Shown here: positions 51,335-60,057 of the stretch, in pieces
How positions within the stretch are numbered: the stretch's first letter is position 1
Layout: every line of letters begins with the position of its first letter
Assembly (NCBI GenBank): GCA_964562985.1
Contig: CAZLWE010000002.1
Coordinates: 1 to 64,000 of the forward strand
Reading direction: 5' to 3'
DNA length: 64,000 nucleotides
From: SHLQ01 sp964562985
Lineage (GTDB): Bacteria; Actinomycetota; Acidimicrobiia; Acidimicrobiales; SHLQ01
Notes under the pieces: generated by a model
The model's input: only the letters and a program-made list of their open reading frames with translations
Told to the model about the DNA's origin: nothing
Databases searched by the model: none
Translations under genes and position numbers: made by a program

Positions 51335-51769
51335 CTAGGCCGATCCCTCGAAGCGGTCGATGACGCCGACTTTCTCCGCTCGGTCGATGATTTCCAGGCC
51401 GAGGACAGAGAACCCGAAGTACAGGATTGCGCCTGCGAGTAGGGGCCAGCCCCACGTGAATCCGAAAAAGCCGAGTACGAGACCAGCTATGCCGAACGCG
51501 GGTGCTGCAAGGCCGCTCACGCCGAAGCCGATCTTGGCGAAGGCGATGATCGCCTCGTTGCGCTGCAACAGGCCGAAGGTGGTGCCCGCTGTTCCAGACA
51601 CCGTTGCGAGCGCTGCGATCCAACCCAAAGAGCCCAAGAAGAAGTTCACCCCGGCGAAGATGGTCGACCCAATCAACATCATGTAAGCGAGCAGATTGAG
51701 ATCGCCCGCAGCCGCGTCATGGCGCTGATCGTCAGTAAGCCCGTCGGCGGGTTCTTCAGCCACGGTCAA
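51335..51769 (-). CDS. Small multi-pass membrane protein
   Basis: The 144-residue protein has a soluble N-terminus of about 25 residues and three or four membrane segments (NLLAYMMLIGSTIFAGVNFF, GWIAALATVSGTAGTTFG, GFFGFTWGWPLLAGAILYFG). No catalytic motif is visible and I do not know the family. It is divergent from cobT (76 bp), suggesting a shared regulatory gap but not a common pathway. Confidence 0.6.
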   Translation of the reverse strand: MTVAEEPADGLTDDQRHDAAAGDLNLLAYMMLIGSTIFAGVNFFLGSLGWIAALATVSGTAGTTFGLLQRNEAIIAFAKIGFGVSGLAAPAFGIAGLVLGFFGFTWGWPLLAGAILYFGFSVLGLEIIDRAEKVGVIDRFEGSA

Positions 51770-51845
51770 ACGCTACTGGCAGCGACACCGAGCTGACACG
51801 GCCACGTCGTTTGGTGCGGAAGATCGATGGGCCTAGCCTGCGCTG

Positions 51846-52862
51846 GTGATGGGTGACATGCCAACAACACAGCTTCTGCTCGATCAGCTTGCCGCGGCTC
51901 CCATGGCTGACGACGAGAGTCGTGCGGCTACCCAAGCTCGGGTCGACGACATCTTGCGGCCAGGGGGCGCGTTCGCTCGGCTCGACGAGGTCGCCGTGCA
52001 CTTGTCGGCGTGGCAACGAACCCCCTCCCCGATGGTCAGGGCTCCAGCCGCGCTGATTTTCGCAGCAGATCACGGCGTCGCAGCTGACGGCGTGAGCGCG
52101 TATCCGGCCGAGGTGACCGGCGCGATGCTCGCCGCGTTCGAGGCATCGAAGGCGACCGTGTCTGCCCTGGCGACGGTGGCGGGCGCAACCGTGCGGGCAA
52201 TCGATGTGGGAGTCGGCAACCCAACCGCGAACCTGCGAACCGAAGCAGCTATGAGCCCGCAGCGTTTCGGCGAGTCCTTCGACGCTGGTCGAAGCGCTGT
52301 TGCCGAGCGAGAAACCGACCTGCTGATTCTGGGCGAGATGGGTATCGGCAACACCTCGGCTGCCGCAGCCGTTACCGCGGCGATCATCGGCGGCGACACG
52401 GCGACCTTCGTTGGGCGAGGAACGGGAGTCGACGATGAGGCATACGAGAACAAGGTTGCTGTCATATCCGAAGCCGTCGAGCGCATCGCCGAGGTCGAAG
52501 ACCCGCTGGAAGTACTGCGAGAGGTCGGTGGCGCTGAGCTAGCCGCTATCGCTGGCGCGCTGGTCGAAGCTCGTATGCGCTCGATTCCGGTGTTGTTGGA
52601 CGGCTACATCGCCAGCACGCCAGCACTGGTGCTTCACGCGATCGACCCACGCCTGACCGAGCATTGTTTGGCCGGACACGGTTCGGCTGAGCCGGGGCAC
52701 CAACACATTCTCGATCGCCTTGGTTTGGAACCCTTGATCACGCTCGACCTGCGCCTCGGCGAAGCATCGGGAGCGATGGCAGCGGTGCCGCTGGTAAAGA
52801 TGGCGTGCGCCGCTGTGACCGAGGTGCCGACATTTGCTGAGTGGTTCGGGCCCAACGAATGA
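51846..52862 (+). CDS. cobT: Nicotinate-nucleotide-dimethylbenzimidazole phosphoribosyltransferase
   Basis: The 338-residue enzyme makes alpha-ribazole phosphate from dimethylbenzimidazole and nicotinate mononucleotide for the lower ligand of B12. It has FAADHGVAADGVSAYPAEVT, EMGIGNTSAAAAVTAAI and the catalytic glutamate in LDLRLGEASGAMAAVPLV. Starts at ATG 51849 or 51858 are also possible, as no clear ribosome-binding site decides. Its stop overlaps cobS (ATGA). It is separated from cobU by two minus-strand genes, so a second promoter is likely near 51780-51845. Confidence 0.92.
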   Translation: MMGDMPTTQLLLDQLAAAPMADDESRAATQARVDDILRPGGAFARLDEVAVHLSAWQRTPSPMVRAPAALIFAADHGVAADGVSAYPAEVTGAMLAAFEASKATVSALATVAGATVRAIDVGVGNPTANLRTEAAMSPQRFGESFDAGRSAVAERETDLLILGEMGIGNTSAAAAVTAAIIGGDTATFVGRGTGVDDEAYENKVAVISEAVERIAEVEDPLEVLREVGGAELAAIAGALVEARMRSIPVLLDGYIASTPALVLHAIDPRLTEHCLAGHGSAEPGHQHILDRLGLEPLITLDLRLGEASGAMAAVPLVKMACAAVTEVPTFAEWFGPNE

Positions 52863-53584
52863 GCGTTCGGGTAGCGGTCGGGTTCCTGACCCGCATCCCT
52901 GTCGGCGACCCCAGCTCTGGAGGTTCACGAGAGGTCAAGGTCGGCCGTGCCGTGCCGTGGTTTCCCATTGTGGGAGCACTCATCGGCGCCACCCAAGGTG
53001 GCGTCTGGTGGTTGCTCGCCCAAGGCACTACTCCCCTCGTCGCAGCTACATTGTCGACCACCGTCGCAGCGCTCATCACCGGCGCGTTCCATCACGATGG
53101 CTTAGCCGATATGGCCGACGCCTTCGGCGGTGGATGGACGGTCGAGCAGCGCATGGAGATCTTGAAGGACTCCCGCCTAGGCACCTACGGCACCACGGCA
53201 CTGGTGCTGGCGTTCGGCCTGGAGATTGCCGCGCTCTCGTCGTTCGAGCCAACCGCTGGCGCCCTCACGCTCATCGCAATGCACATGTTCGGGCGAACGC
53301 TCGCCGTCTTCGCCATGCTTGCAGCACCGGTTGCCGGAGACGGATTGGGCGCGGCCTACATGGCGGATATACCGCGCTTGTCGACGCAGATTGTCTTGTT
53401 CTTCGCAACCGTGGCGACGGCCGCCGCGCTCAATTCGACCGCGTGGGCGATCGCTCCCGCAGCTCTCGCCGCGATCACAATCGTCGTGCTCGCTCGCCGC
53501 AAGATCGGTGGCATCACCGGCGATGTCCTCGGCGCAATCACCGTGGTGAGCGGCGTGACGATGCTGGTGGCCGCGACGTTCTAG
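52859..53584 (+). CDS. cobS: Adenosylcobinamide-GDP ribazoletransferase
   Basis: The 241-residue integral membrane enzyme joins adenosylcobinamide-GDP and alpha-ribazole in the last step of B12 assembly. It has VGFLTRIPVGDPSSGGSREV, HHDGLADMADAFGGGWT with the metal-binding Asp residues, MEILKDSRLGTYG and several membrane segments. I choose ATG 52859, which overlaps the cobT stop. With cobU and cobT it completes nucleotide-loop assembly, so imported cobinamide can be used. Confidence 0.92.
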   Translation: MSVRVAVGFLTRIPVGDPSSGGSREVKVGRAVPWFPIVGALIGATQGGVWWLLAQGTTPLVAATLSTTVAALITGAFHHDGLADMADAFGGGWTVEQRMEILKDSRLGTYGTTALVLAFGLEIAALSSFEPTAGALTLIAMHMFGRTLAVFAMLAAPVAGDGLGAAYMADIPRLSTQIVLFFATVATAAALNSTAWAIAPAALAAITIVVLARRKIGGITGDVLGAITVVSGVTMLVAATF

Positions 53585-53595
53585 CGAGTGGGCCC

Positions 53596-54045
53596 CTAGC
53601 ACTGACCAGTCCCCGTGATCCGCGCGATGGCTGCCGCAAGCGCCTCCTTGTAGTCGCCCGCGAGCACTTGTGGGAGTGTCTCCTCGAGCGAGGCTTCAAG
53701 ATCCCACAACACCCGGCGCTCGTGTTCTGGAAGAATGTCAAACGCTTCCAACTCGGTGAAACGAGACAACCAATCGAAGAATACGAGCGCCTGATCATCG
53801 CTCATAAGCGAAGCCTCGTCCGTCATGCCAAGAGCCCGACCATCTCCGTGTCGAAGGGTCTTCTTCTGAGCCACAAGGCTCGATAGAAGCGACTGTAGTT
53901 CGTCTGCATCAGCGCCGACGCGAGTCGAGATATCGCCGTCGCTTAACGCGTCAAGAGTCTCACGAAGACCACCTTGCAAGAGTGACAATTCACGCTTCGT
54001 CACCTCAAGAACGAAGAGCCTTGCATCGGAATGACTAAGTTCCAT
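53596..54045 (-). CDS. Hypothetical protein downstream of the toxin-like gene
   Basis: The 149-residue, mostly helical, acidic protein (VTKRELSLLQGGLRETLDAL, LSSLVAQKKTL, FFDWLSRFTELEAFDILPEH) has no signal or membrane segment. I do not recognise a family. It lies 57 bp after the 200-residue gene in a three-gene minus-strand group headed by a polymorphic-toxin-like gene, which is the usual place for immunity proteins. The assignment is by position only. Confidence 0.5.
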   Translation of the reverse strand: MELSHSDARLFVLEVTKRELSLLQGGLRETLDALSDGDISTRVGADADELQSLLSSLVAQKKTLRHGDGRALGMTDEASLMSDDQALVFFDWLSRFTELEAFDILPEHERRVLWDLEASLEETLPQVLAGDYKEALAAAIARITGTGQC

Positions 54046-54102
54046 AGCTCACGCTAACCCAACGACTCGACCCTCCCGGAAAGCAGAACTCAGGCAACCC
54101 GT

Positions 54103-54705
54103 TCAAGTACAGCCTGACCGAGAGCCTGCTGCGAATTCCTGCTCGTCATCCCACATCGTCTCGACCGTAGTTGTGAGAAACGAACCGTCTGGCGCAAAGA
54201 TCGCGGCACGGGCGCCAGGTGACTCTTCCGAGACAATTACGCCATGTTCGATAGCAGCAGGCCTTGCCTTCCAATCTGCCTGACCGAACTGTGCCTCCGC
54301 GTTACGTACGGCTCGCTCGAGGTCGACTTGTTCTTGTTCGTGCAGTGGCAGCGACGACCGGATCGAATCAAATTGCTCCCGCAACTCGTGGCGCTCAACG
54401 AAAGACAGCTCAAACCACAACGATCTTGCCTCTGCGACCACCTCGCCCTCGGCGTTGAGCAATAGCGACACAATTGCGGCCTGACCCACCGGCAGGGCTC
54501 CGAACATTAGGGGCTGTCGATTGATATGGCTCCGTGCGAGGTCCACGAACTCTGCCATGCCTTCCGGGGTGATGCGCCTCGTGAGCGCAAACAGGCTCCG
54601 AGCGCGAACGACGGCAACCGCAGCTAGCGCCCCGTCCACTAACTCCGCCGACGACTGAACGTCGTACTCGGAATCAGCAGTCATCAAGTCCTCAAGCTTT
54701 GTCAT
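54103..54705 (-). CDS. Hypothetical protein, candidate immunity partner
   Basis: The 200-residue protein starts 12 bp after the toxin-like gene. It has an N-terminal helical part (ELVDGALAAVAVVRARSLF), then mixed strands and helices (SLWFELSFVERHELREQFD) and a C-terminal strand region ending in Gly/Cys. There is no membrane segment, so it would act in the cytosol. The family is unknown. Immunity proteins are often unique in sequence, so the position right after a toxin-like gene is the only evidence. Confidence 0.5.
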   Translation of the reverse strand: MTKLEDLMTADSEYDVQSSAELVDGALAAVAVVRARSLFALTRRITPEGMAEFVDLARSHINRQPLMFGALPVGQAAIVSLLLNAEGEVVAEARSLWFELSFVERHELREQFDSIRSSLPLHEQEQVDLERAVRNAEAQFGQADWKARPAAIEHGVIVSEESPGARAAIFAPDGSFLTTTVETMWDDEQEFAAGSRSGCT

Positions 54706-54717
54706 ATGGATTCACCT

Positions 54718-56310
54718 CTAGTCAAGAAAGTAGATCGCCCTAAACTCGGCGTCCTTGTTTGCGACAAGTTCTTCGGCGATGTCTGCCCGGCCTGCCTCAT
54801 GCGCGGCCTCTATCTCAAGATCGTACGCCCGTTGCTCCATTGCCCACCGAGCATCTGGGTTCTGGGAGTAGTAACCCATGCCTGGGAAGCCGTTGGCGGC
54901 ATCGTCAAGCGCATGTTGTGCCTCATGACGAAGGGCGGACATCGAAGCATCTGGATCCAGGATTATTCTCCCGGGCTGACCTTGCGCTGGGCTATACGCA
55001 AGTGACCCTGGACGATTGGTGACAACGTCAAATCCCTGAGATCGCAGTTCTTCTACCAGTTGAGAAAATTCAGGCGTGCCTCTTCCGGGACCCTGGACTG
55101 CTCGCATCGGGTCGCCGTTCGATCGCAATACGTCGGTAGTTGCGTTGACAACATTGTCGCCACTTCGGCCGAGAATCCCCGCGTCTTCGAGCCAGCGTTT
55201 GGCCCATTGGAGTGCTTCGTCCAGGTTGCGGAAGATTAGTCCGTCGGCTGCGGCCTTGATAGCGGGTTTGGCCAACGTTGCGGCTTGTCCGATGCCCGGC
55301 AGTAGCGCAATGGAAGACAGCGCTGCGTCGAGGTACTCGCCTTCAGCCAGGTACCAGGCAGCGTTGATGCCATCGGCTGCGTTGCCGACTACTGGGACCA
55401 TGCCGAACACGTCGAGCGTGAGGTGCCCAATGTCGGAGAACGACCAACCGCCACCGGATTGGCTGATGCCCAGATGGTCTCGGGCGTCCTCCGAAGACTC
55501 GGCCATCGCGAGGACGATTCGCGCGTATTCGACTTGTTCGTCGGTGTAATAGCCGTGCTCGTTTTCGATCATGGCGTTGAGGTCGTTGGTCGACCAGACA
55601 CCATCAGCGTCGGCAGAGCCGATGCCATCACCGCGATCTTGTTTCGCAGTATCCAAGATGTCGCGGATTTGATCGAGTGCGTGCTCGGCGTCTTCGAACG
55701 GTGTCCGTTCGGGCGTGGACCATGCTTCGGCTTCTTGACGCCGGAACGCCGCCCACAGGTCGTCTACTTCTCGTTGACGCTCATCCATTCGCTCTTGGAT
55801 GTCGCGGGCCTCACGCAACATGGCGTCGAGAATTGGGTCGTTGTCGCTGCCCGACCAGTTTTCGATCTTGTCGTTGAGTTCGGCGAGGCGTAACCGGTCC
55901 AGCGTTGCCTCGGGATCACGAGACTTCGCGGCTTCGGTGGCGTGATCGAACGACACGCCATCGCGCATCATGTCTTCAGCGGCTTCGATCTCTTCGGGTG
56001 TGAGCCCGGCTTGCCGGAACGCTGCGTTGAGGTCGGCGGGGATGAACGCTCGAACCCGGCCAGTGAGACCTAGCGGCTGGGCGTCGGTGGAGTGTAGGTA
56101 GTCCACTCGCCATGCAACATCGTCTCGCTCGGTGCGTAGGTCGTTCGCCAGTACGGTTAACGCCGGAATCGGCCCATAGGACGGATTCTGACCTGGCCGA
56201 TTCAACAACGCGTACGCCTCGGTCAGCAGCGGCGACAATGCCACCATCGCTTCGCGCGCATTAGCCGAAGCAACGCCATAGGCGTCGGTGAGCGCCCCTG
56301 CGCTACTCAT
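54718..56310 (-). CDS. Polymorphic-toxin-like protein with C-terminal HExxH domain
   Basis: From ATG 56310 the protein has about 530 residues (the frame is open to 56367). The N-terminal 300 residues are helical and acidic, like WXG/DUF-type delivery domains. A middle region FGMVPVVGNAADGINAAWYL through ALLPGIGQAATLAKPAIKAA matches the pre-toxin region common in secreted polymorphic toxins. The last 110 residues hold ALRHEAQHALDDAANG, a zincin HExxH motif, with Glu residues 25-35 residues later as possible third ligands. It may be a secreted zinc protease toxin. There is no classical signal peptide. The start is uncertain. Confidence 0.65.
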   Translation of the reverse strand: MSSAGALTDAYGVASANAREAMVALSPLLTEAYALLNRPGQNPSYGPIPALTVLANDLRTERDDVAWRVDYLHSTDAQPLGLTGRVRAFIPADLNAAFRQAGLTPEEIEAAEDMMRDGVSFDHATEAAKSRDPEATLDRLRLAELNDKIENWSGSDNDPILDAMLREARDIQERMDERQREVDDLWAAFRRQEAEAWSTPERTPFEDAEHALDQIRDILDTAKQDRGDGIGSADADGVWSTNDLNAMIENEHGYYTDEQVEYARIVLAMAESSEDARDHLGISQSGGGWSFSDIGHLTLDVFGMVPVVGNAADGINAAWYLAEGEYLDAALSSIALLPGIGQAATLAKPAIKAAADGLIFRNLDEALQWAKRWLEDAGILGRSGDNVVNATTDVLRSNGDPMRAVQGPGRGTPEFSQLVEELRSQGFDVVTNRPGSLAYSPAQGQPGRIILDPDASMSALRHEAQHALDDAANGFPGMGYYSQNPDARWAMEQRAYDLEIEAAHEAGRADIAEELVANKDAEFRAIYFLD

Positions 56311-56471
56311 ATGCATGCGAATTATCGGCATAACATGAAATGTAGTGAAAAGCATTGAACGCGTCAAGCTACGATCTCTAGCCGTCCCTGCCGACGGCCT
56401 TGAACAGTTGGGGACCTGTACCTAACTGTTCTGTTGGTCAACCTGAGGACTCCGGGCACCGATAGAGAGAT

Positions 56472-57176
56472 ATGCAGGAACATGTTCTTGTTGTTGAGGA
56501 CGCACCGGAGTTCCAACACATTCACCGCGAATCCCTATCGAAGGCGGGCTATCGAGTTTCGGTAGCTGGCGATGGCGCGCGGGCGCTGGAGATCGCGCGG
56601 TCCACCGAGCCGGTCGTAATCATCTTGGATCTAGTCCTGCCCGATGTGGACGGCATGGAACTGTGCGCGGAGTTCCGCAAGTTCACCGATGCCTACATCA
56701 TCATGGTGACGAGCCGAAGCGACGAGGTCGACAAGCTCGTCGGGCTGGCCGCTGGAGCCGATGACTACATCACCAAGCCATTCAGCAACCGTGAACTCGT
56801 GGCGAGGGTAGGCGTCCTACTTCGTCGGCCCCGGACGCTTGGCGAGGACGAATCGACCGCTCGTGACTTCGGTGATCTCGTCATCGATGCCGCGGCCCGA
56901 GAGGTCACGCTCGACGGCGAGACCCTCTCGTTGACCAAGATCGAGTTCGACATTCTCGACGCGCTCACGATCGACCCCAACGTGGTGCGATCGCGCGACT
57001 CACTGCTGGAACACGTATGGGGCCCGAACTGGGTTGGCGACACTCACGTGATCGACGTACACCTGGCGAATCTGCGCAAGAAAATCGACGCCAACGGCGT
57101 CAAGCACATCAAGACCATCCGAGGTGTCGGCTATCGGTTCGCTGGCAGCAGCGCTACGGCGCAAACGGCAGCGTAA
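56472..57176 (+). CDS. OmpR/PhoB-family response regulator
   Basis: The 234-residue regulator has a receiver with VLVVEDAPEFQHIH (acidic pocket), phospho-acceptor Asp53 in VIILDLVLPDVDG, MVTSRSDE and Lys102 in YITKPFSN. The C-terminal winged helix has LTKIEFDILDALTIDP, VRSRDSLLEHVWG and VDVHLANLRKKI. It is convergent with the degenerate kinase at 57154, overlapping 23 bp. It is the only DNA-binding output gene near the H-NOX signalling operon, so it may receive phosphate from the hybrid kinase. Confidence 0.92.
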   Translation: MQEHVLVVEDAPEFQHIHRESLSKAGYRVSVAGDGARALEIARSTEPVVIILDLVLPDVDGMELCAEFRKFTDAYIIMVTSRSDEVDKLVGLAAGADDYITKPFSNRELVARVGVLLRRPRTLGEDESTARDFGDLVIDAAAREVTLDGETLSLTKIEFDILDALTIDPNVVRSRDSLLEHVWGPNWVGDTHVIDVHLANLRKKIDANGVKHIKTIRGVGYRFAGSSATAQTAA

Positions 57177-58038
57177 CGGTCACCGTCGTCGACTCGCCGG
57201 GTGCCGACTCGATGCCCAATGCGGCGTTCGTGTGGGTCGCGAGACGTTTGATAAGCGAGTAACCAATACCCCGAGCTTGGGAGTTCGACCAATCGTGGAA
57301 CGTCGGGTCGAGCAGCGGTCCCACGTCGTCGATCCCGGGGCCGGCATCGACCACCGAGAACACCACACCGTCGTCTGCGTCGTCGGCAGCGATCTTCAAG
57401 AGGCCTGGCTGACCGTGCTTGATCGCATTGCCGATCAGCTCATCGAGGATCGTATCGAGGTCCGATCGGTGCCCGAGCGCAGAGTCGTCGCCAGCGCATC
57501 GGTACTCGCTAGCGAGCAATAGGCCCGCCCGCAGCGCACGGTGCTTCCATCGCTCGCCCGCGCGCGTTAGGACGTCCATGACGTCGATCGCGCCAACCTC
57601 GGTCGAGTGCGGTTCCTCCAGCTCAAGAAACAAGAGCAGTCGGGTCATGATGACTTCGAGGTCGCGCGCCGAGGCCAAACCATCTTCGAGCCAAGCGCGC
57701 ATCTGTTCAGACTTTGCGTTGGCACCAGCCGTCTCCATCACCCCGAGCACGCCGTTAAGCGGTGAGCGGGTCTCTCGCGAGAGGAGGCGAAGGAATTCGG
57801 CGCGCTCAGCGGCCGATAGTGCTGCCTTCGTCCGTTCCTGCTCGAGTTCTTCGGTGCGTTGCGCGACGCGATCGTCGAGTTCTTGGTTGACAAGGAACAG
57901 CCGGCGCATGCCGTCCTCGGCGATGCGTTCGGCTTCTTCGCGCGCCGAGCGCTCACGTGCTACCCGTCGCTCCAGGCGCGCGACCCTTTTCTCAAGGTCG
58001 GCCCGCTCTAGGTCGGACAGTTCCAGCTCAGGCGACAT
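57154..58038 (-). CDS. Histidine-kinase-like protein lacking the phospho-acceptor His
   Basis: A 294-residue cytosolic protein with an N-terminal coiled coil (residues about 10-80), then an H-box-like LLSRETRSPLNGVLGVMET in which the phospho-acceptor His is replaced by Arg88, then an intact HATPase domain (DELIGNAIKHG, VDAGPGIDDVG, ARGIGYSLIKRL). It should bind ATP but cannot autophosphorylate in the usual way. It overlaps the H-NOX stop by 11 bp. It may be a regulatory partner that dimerises with, or inhibits, the hybrid kinase. Confidence 0.8.
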   Translation of the reverse strand: MSPELELSDLERADLEKRVARLERRVARERSAREEAERIAEDGMRRLFLVNQELDDRVAQRTEELEQERTKAALSAAERAEFLRLLSRETRSPLNGVLGVMETAGANAKSEQMRAWLEDGLASARDLEVIMTRLLLFLELEEPHSTEVGAIDVMDVLTRAGERWKHRALRAGLLLASEYRCAGDDSALGHRSDLDTILDELIGNAIKHGQPGLLKIAADDADDGVVFSVVDAGPGIDDVGPLLDPTFHDWSNSQARGIGYSLIKRLATHTNAALGIESAPGESTTVTVTLPFAP

Positions 58039-58579
58039 CGCGTTGCGCTACGACCTCGCGCCGGACGGCGATCACTGATTCAGTGCCTTCACCGCTGAGC
58101 ACCTCGATCGTCACTGGCTCGTTGTAGTGGTCACCCGCACCGAGGATGAGCCCTTCGGCCAGTGGGGACAGTCCCCGTTCGGACCGGTAGGTCAGGTGTA
58201 GTTCGTCGTCGCTGATTCGCTCGGGGATCACGTCTGGTGGCTTGGCGTTCGGATCGAGCTTCTTGACTTCCACATGGATGATGCTGTGGATCGATTCCAG
58301 GAACGCGAGCACATCGAGGTCGGGGTCGAGGAAGTCCGACATCGACGCGACGAGATGCGGCAGGGCCTGTCGTCCGACGAGGCGTTGCACGTCGGCCGGG
58401 TCGTGGCCGGTCTTGCTAGCCGCAACCGACACCAGGGCGAGGAGGTCTTCGTCCGGATAGGTCCCGAGGGCGGTGTAGCCACCGTTGAGGCCGGCGTCGT
58501 CGAGCAGGTCGTCCCAGGCGTCCTCACCAAGTAGCTCAGTGACGGCCTTCTCGGTGACGTTAAAGATGATGCCTTTCAT
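58028..58579 (-). CDS. H-NOX (heme-NO/oxygen-binding) sensor protein
   Basis: From ATG 58579 the 183-residue protein matches the H-NOX family: MKGIIFNVTEKAVTELLGED, DDAGLNGGYTALGTYPDEDL, a proximal heme His at about residue 98 in FLESIHSIIHVEVKKL, and the YxSxR heme-propionate motif in TYRSERGLSPLAEGL. H-NOX proteins bind NO (or O2) at ferrous heme and control a partner kinase or cyclase. Here two kinase genes flank it and overlap it by 4 and 11 bp. The distal pocket residues have not been assessed. Confidence 0.88.
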   Translation of the reverse strand: MKGIIFNVTEKAVTELLGEDAWDDLLDDAGLNGGYTALGTYPDEDLLALVSVAASKTGHDPADVQRLVGRQALPHLVASMSDFLDPDLDVLAFLESIHSIIHVEVKKLDPNAKPPDVIPERISDDELHLTYRSERGLSPLAEGLILGAGDHYNEPVTIEVLSGEGTESVIAVRREVVAQRDVA

Positions 58580-60057
58580 GCGGCCATCCCCGTTTCTAGT
58601 CGTTGTTGTAGTTGGGCTTCCACGTGAGAAATCTCCCCTACCAAGCGAGCCCGAAGGGCATCGCTTGGATGATCTGTCTTTTCGTATTCGGCGCACAGGC
58701 GGGCAAGCCGCTCGGCGCCGATCAGGGCGCTCGTCGACTTGAGGGTGTGTGCGGCCCGGCGCGCCTCTTCACCGGTGTCAGCCTCATTACCCACGAGGAG
58801 TTCGGTACGGGATCCCAACTCGGCAAGGTAGGTCTCGATCACGACCCGCACCGTGTCGGCGTCGCCGAGATCCTCAACCAGGGCTTCGATGGCCTCGTGC
58901 ATCGTGTCGGTGCTGTCGGCCTGACGTTGCGTGGCGTCGAAGCTTTGATCGGTGGTGTCGTCGTGACCTAACCAACGCGTCATCATGGCGCGCATGTCGT
59001 CGAGGCTGACCGGTTTCCCAAGGTGGTCGTTCATACCGGCATCGAGGCATGCGAGACGATCTCCTGCCAATACGTTGGCGGTCATAGCGATGATCGGAAC
59101 GTCGGGTGGCACGAGCTCTTGCGCACGAATCTCTTGGGTGGTCTCGATACCGTTTGCGCCCGGCAGGTTCCAGTCCATCAAGATCAGGTCGACAGATTCG
59201 GATGTGAGGAATTCGAGCGCTCGCTCGCCGCTGTCGACGGCCACAGCACCGAGGCCGAGTAGCTCGAGTTGTTTGAGCGCGAGGGTGCGGTTGATCTCGG
59301 AGTCTTCTACGACGAGCACCGTTCCCGACGCGGTACCGGTTGGGGCGATTCGTTCGACGTCTTTGCTTTCGGCTGCTGCACATGGAATCGAGAAAACAAA
59401 AGTGCTACCCACACCGACCGTGCTATCGGCCGAGATCGTGCCGTCCATCGCATCGGCGATCCGCCGCACAATGGCCAAACCAAGGCCGGTCCCTTGCACA
59501 CCTGCGTTTCCGACCCGAACAAACGGTTCGAAGATGACCTCCAGGTCATCGGGCTCGATGCCGACACCGCTGTCTCGCACCTGCACCGAGAGGTTCGTGG
59601 CGTCGGAGGCCAAGGTGACCTGAACCGAGCCGATCTGGGTATAGCGGATGGCGTTGCTGATGAGGTTGTGGACGACCTGGCCGAAACGGACGGAGTCGCC
59701 CATGACCCGCAAGGGCACATCGGAGGAGAAGTCGACCAGCAAGCGAAGACCCGCTTCCTTGGCATCGGGACGCAGTCGATCGGCGATGGAGGTCACCAAG
59801 GTGCGCGGAGCGAAAGGTTCGTTTTCGAGGCTCGGGGTGGTGGAACTGAACTCGCCGTAGGTGATGACATCATCCACGAGCACTCGCATCGAGGCGGCCT
59901 CGTCGTACAGGGTTTGTGCGATCCGGTGGTTGGCATCGTCGAGGTCGCTGTTGAGCAAGAGTTCGGACAGCCCGAGAAAGGCGTGCAGCGGCCCGCGCAG
60001 TTCGTGGCTGACCGCAGCCATGAACCGTTCATCGCTTGATGTGGATCGCTTCGTCAT
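58576..60057 (-). CDS. Hybrid histidine kinase with receiver and HPt domains
   Basis: From ATG 60057 the 493-residue protein has a HisKA domain with phospho-acceptor His18 (FMAAVSHELRGPLHAFLG), a HATPase (VVHNLISNAIRYTQ, VRDSGVGIEPDD, GTGLGLAIVRRI), a receiver (LVVEDSEINRTLA, LILMDWNLPGANG, LGKPVSL) and an HPt domain (AAHTLKSTSALIGAERL). There is no membrane segment or sensor domain. The adjacent H-NOX protein, which overlaps it by ATGA, is therefore its likely sensor. The start also overlaps the flippase stop. Confidence 0.88.
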   Translation of the reverse strand: MTKRSTSSDERFMAAVSHELRGPLHAFLGLSELLLNSDLDDANHRIAQTLYDEAASMRVLVDDVITYGEFSSTTPSLENEPFAPRTLVTSIADRLRPDAKEAGLRLLVDFSSDVPLRVMGDSVRFGQVVHNLISNAIRYTQIGSVQVTLASDATNLSVQVRDSGVGIEPDDLEVIFEPFVRVGNAGVQGTGLGLAIVRRIADAMDGTISADSTVGVGSTFVFSIPCAAAESKDVERIAPTGTASGTVLVVEDSEINRTLALKQLELLGLGAVAVDSGERALEFLTSESVDLILMDWNLPGANGIETTQEIRAQELVPPDVPIIAMTANVLAGDRLACLDAGMNDHLGKPVSLDDMRAMMTRWLGHDDTTDQSFDATQRQADSTDTMHEAIEALVEDLGDADTVRVVIETYLAELGSRTELLVGNEADTGEEARRAAHTLKSTSALIGAERLARLCAEYEKTDHPSDALRARLVGEISHVEAQLQQRLETGMAA

